Origin: Limnanthes douglasii subsp. nivea
Taxonomy: Eukaryota > Streptophyta > Magnoliopsida > Brassicales > Limnanthaceae
Assembly (NCBI GenBank): GCA_036936605.1
Contig: JAUPFV010000003.1
Coordinates: forward strand, 105,161,278 to 105,225,277
DNA: 64,000 nt
Direction of reading: 5' to 3'
Below the pieces are notes generated by a model. That model made no database searches, was not told the DNA's origin, and saw only the letters and a list, made by a program, of their open reading frames with translations. Made by a program: the position numbers and the translations under genes. Positions 63,781 to 64,000 of this stretch are shown here, in pieces. Every line of letters starts with the position of its first letter. Within the stretch, counting starts at the first letter, position 1.

Positions 63781-64000
63781 GGTAAATTACCTTTGACCTT
63801 AAGGTAATATTTATTGGATTTTGAGGACTCAATGCTTAATTGTTTCTTAAAGTGAATATCATCTCTTATTTATTTATTTATACATGTTATATCCAATACC
63901 TTTGGGACCATCTAAGAGATAGCTAATGAGAACAATTTCAGTCTTCCTAATTTTGTAGGTATTATGATGGACCATATCAAGCATGTCAAAGATATCGATG

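Overview
This is a plant nuclear, probably eudicot, AT-rich and transposon-dense window. It holds spliced genes with GT-AG introns, Ty3/gypsy Tat and Athila elements, Ty1/copia, LINE and MULE transposons, and one host housekeeping gene. No sequence search was possible, so the species is not named. Exon borders were placed by reading splice signals and checking that codon phase carries across each junction.

Layout. 1-5397: the 5' part of a decayed Tat-clade retroelement (Tat-A, minus strand) that runs off the left edge. 5487-15743: a complete, recent Tat-clade element (Tat-B, minus strand) with 284-bp LTRs differing at 2 sites, a GCAAT target duplication, a PBS, a purine tract, gag-protease and pol. 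On the opposite strand it carries a spliced gene of the 'putative gypsy type transposon' (PF04195-like) kind with its own TATA box. 15744-36000: old decayed elements in AT-rich DNA. These are a copia relic (16.8-19.7 kb), a third Tat relic (20.9-25.2 kb), tandem duplications and repeats, a SWIM-domain scrap of a MULE transposase (27.77-28.16 kb) and an Athila protease/RT fragment (30.5-31.7 kb).

36004-44177 (minus): an intact 12-exon gene for the COPII coat subunit SEC23 (771 codons), the one clear host gene. Its ATG lies 483 bp from the next element.

44652-56672: a 12.0-kb Mutator-like element with a perfect 9-bp target duplication (TTATCAATA) and long, diverged terminal inverted repeats, each with a TATA box. 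The left end drives an 11-exon Ulp1/SENP-like cysteine-protease gene rightward. The right end drives a two-exon MULE transposase gene leftward. Between their 3' ends lies a third, single-exon gene for a 131-aa acidic protein with its own TATA box and a strong start context. The transposase and protease genes each carry a stop and a one-base homopolymer indel, so this copy is probably non-functional, is complemented in trans, or contains assembly errors. Non-coding parts are filled with dispersed ATAGCAA/TATCAG motifs and segmental duplications.

56673-64000: AT-rich intergenic DNA with a roughly 200-bp tandem repeat split by a 5'-truncated LINE (17-bp target duplication), a roughly 195-bp tandem repeat, a roughly 40-bp minisatellite and no convincing host gene.

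The most promising item is the three-gene MULE, especially its acidic accessory gene. MULEs carrying a transposase plus a Ulp1-like protease are known in plants; I do not recognise the acidic gene.
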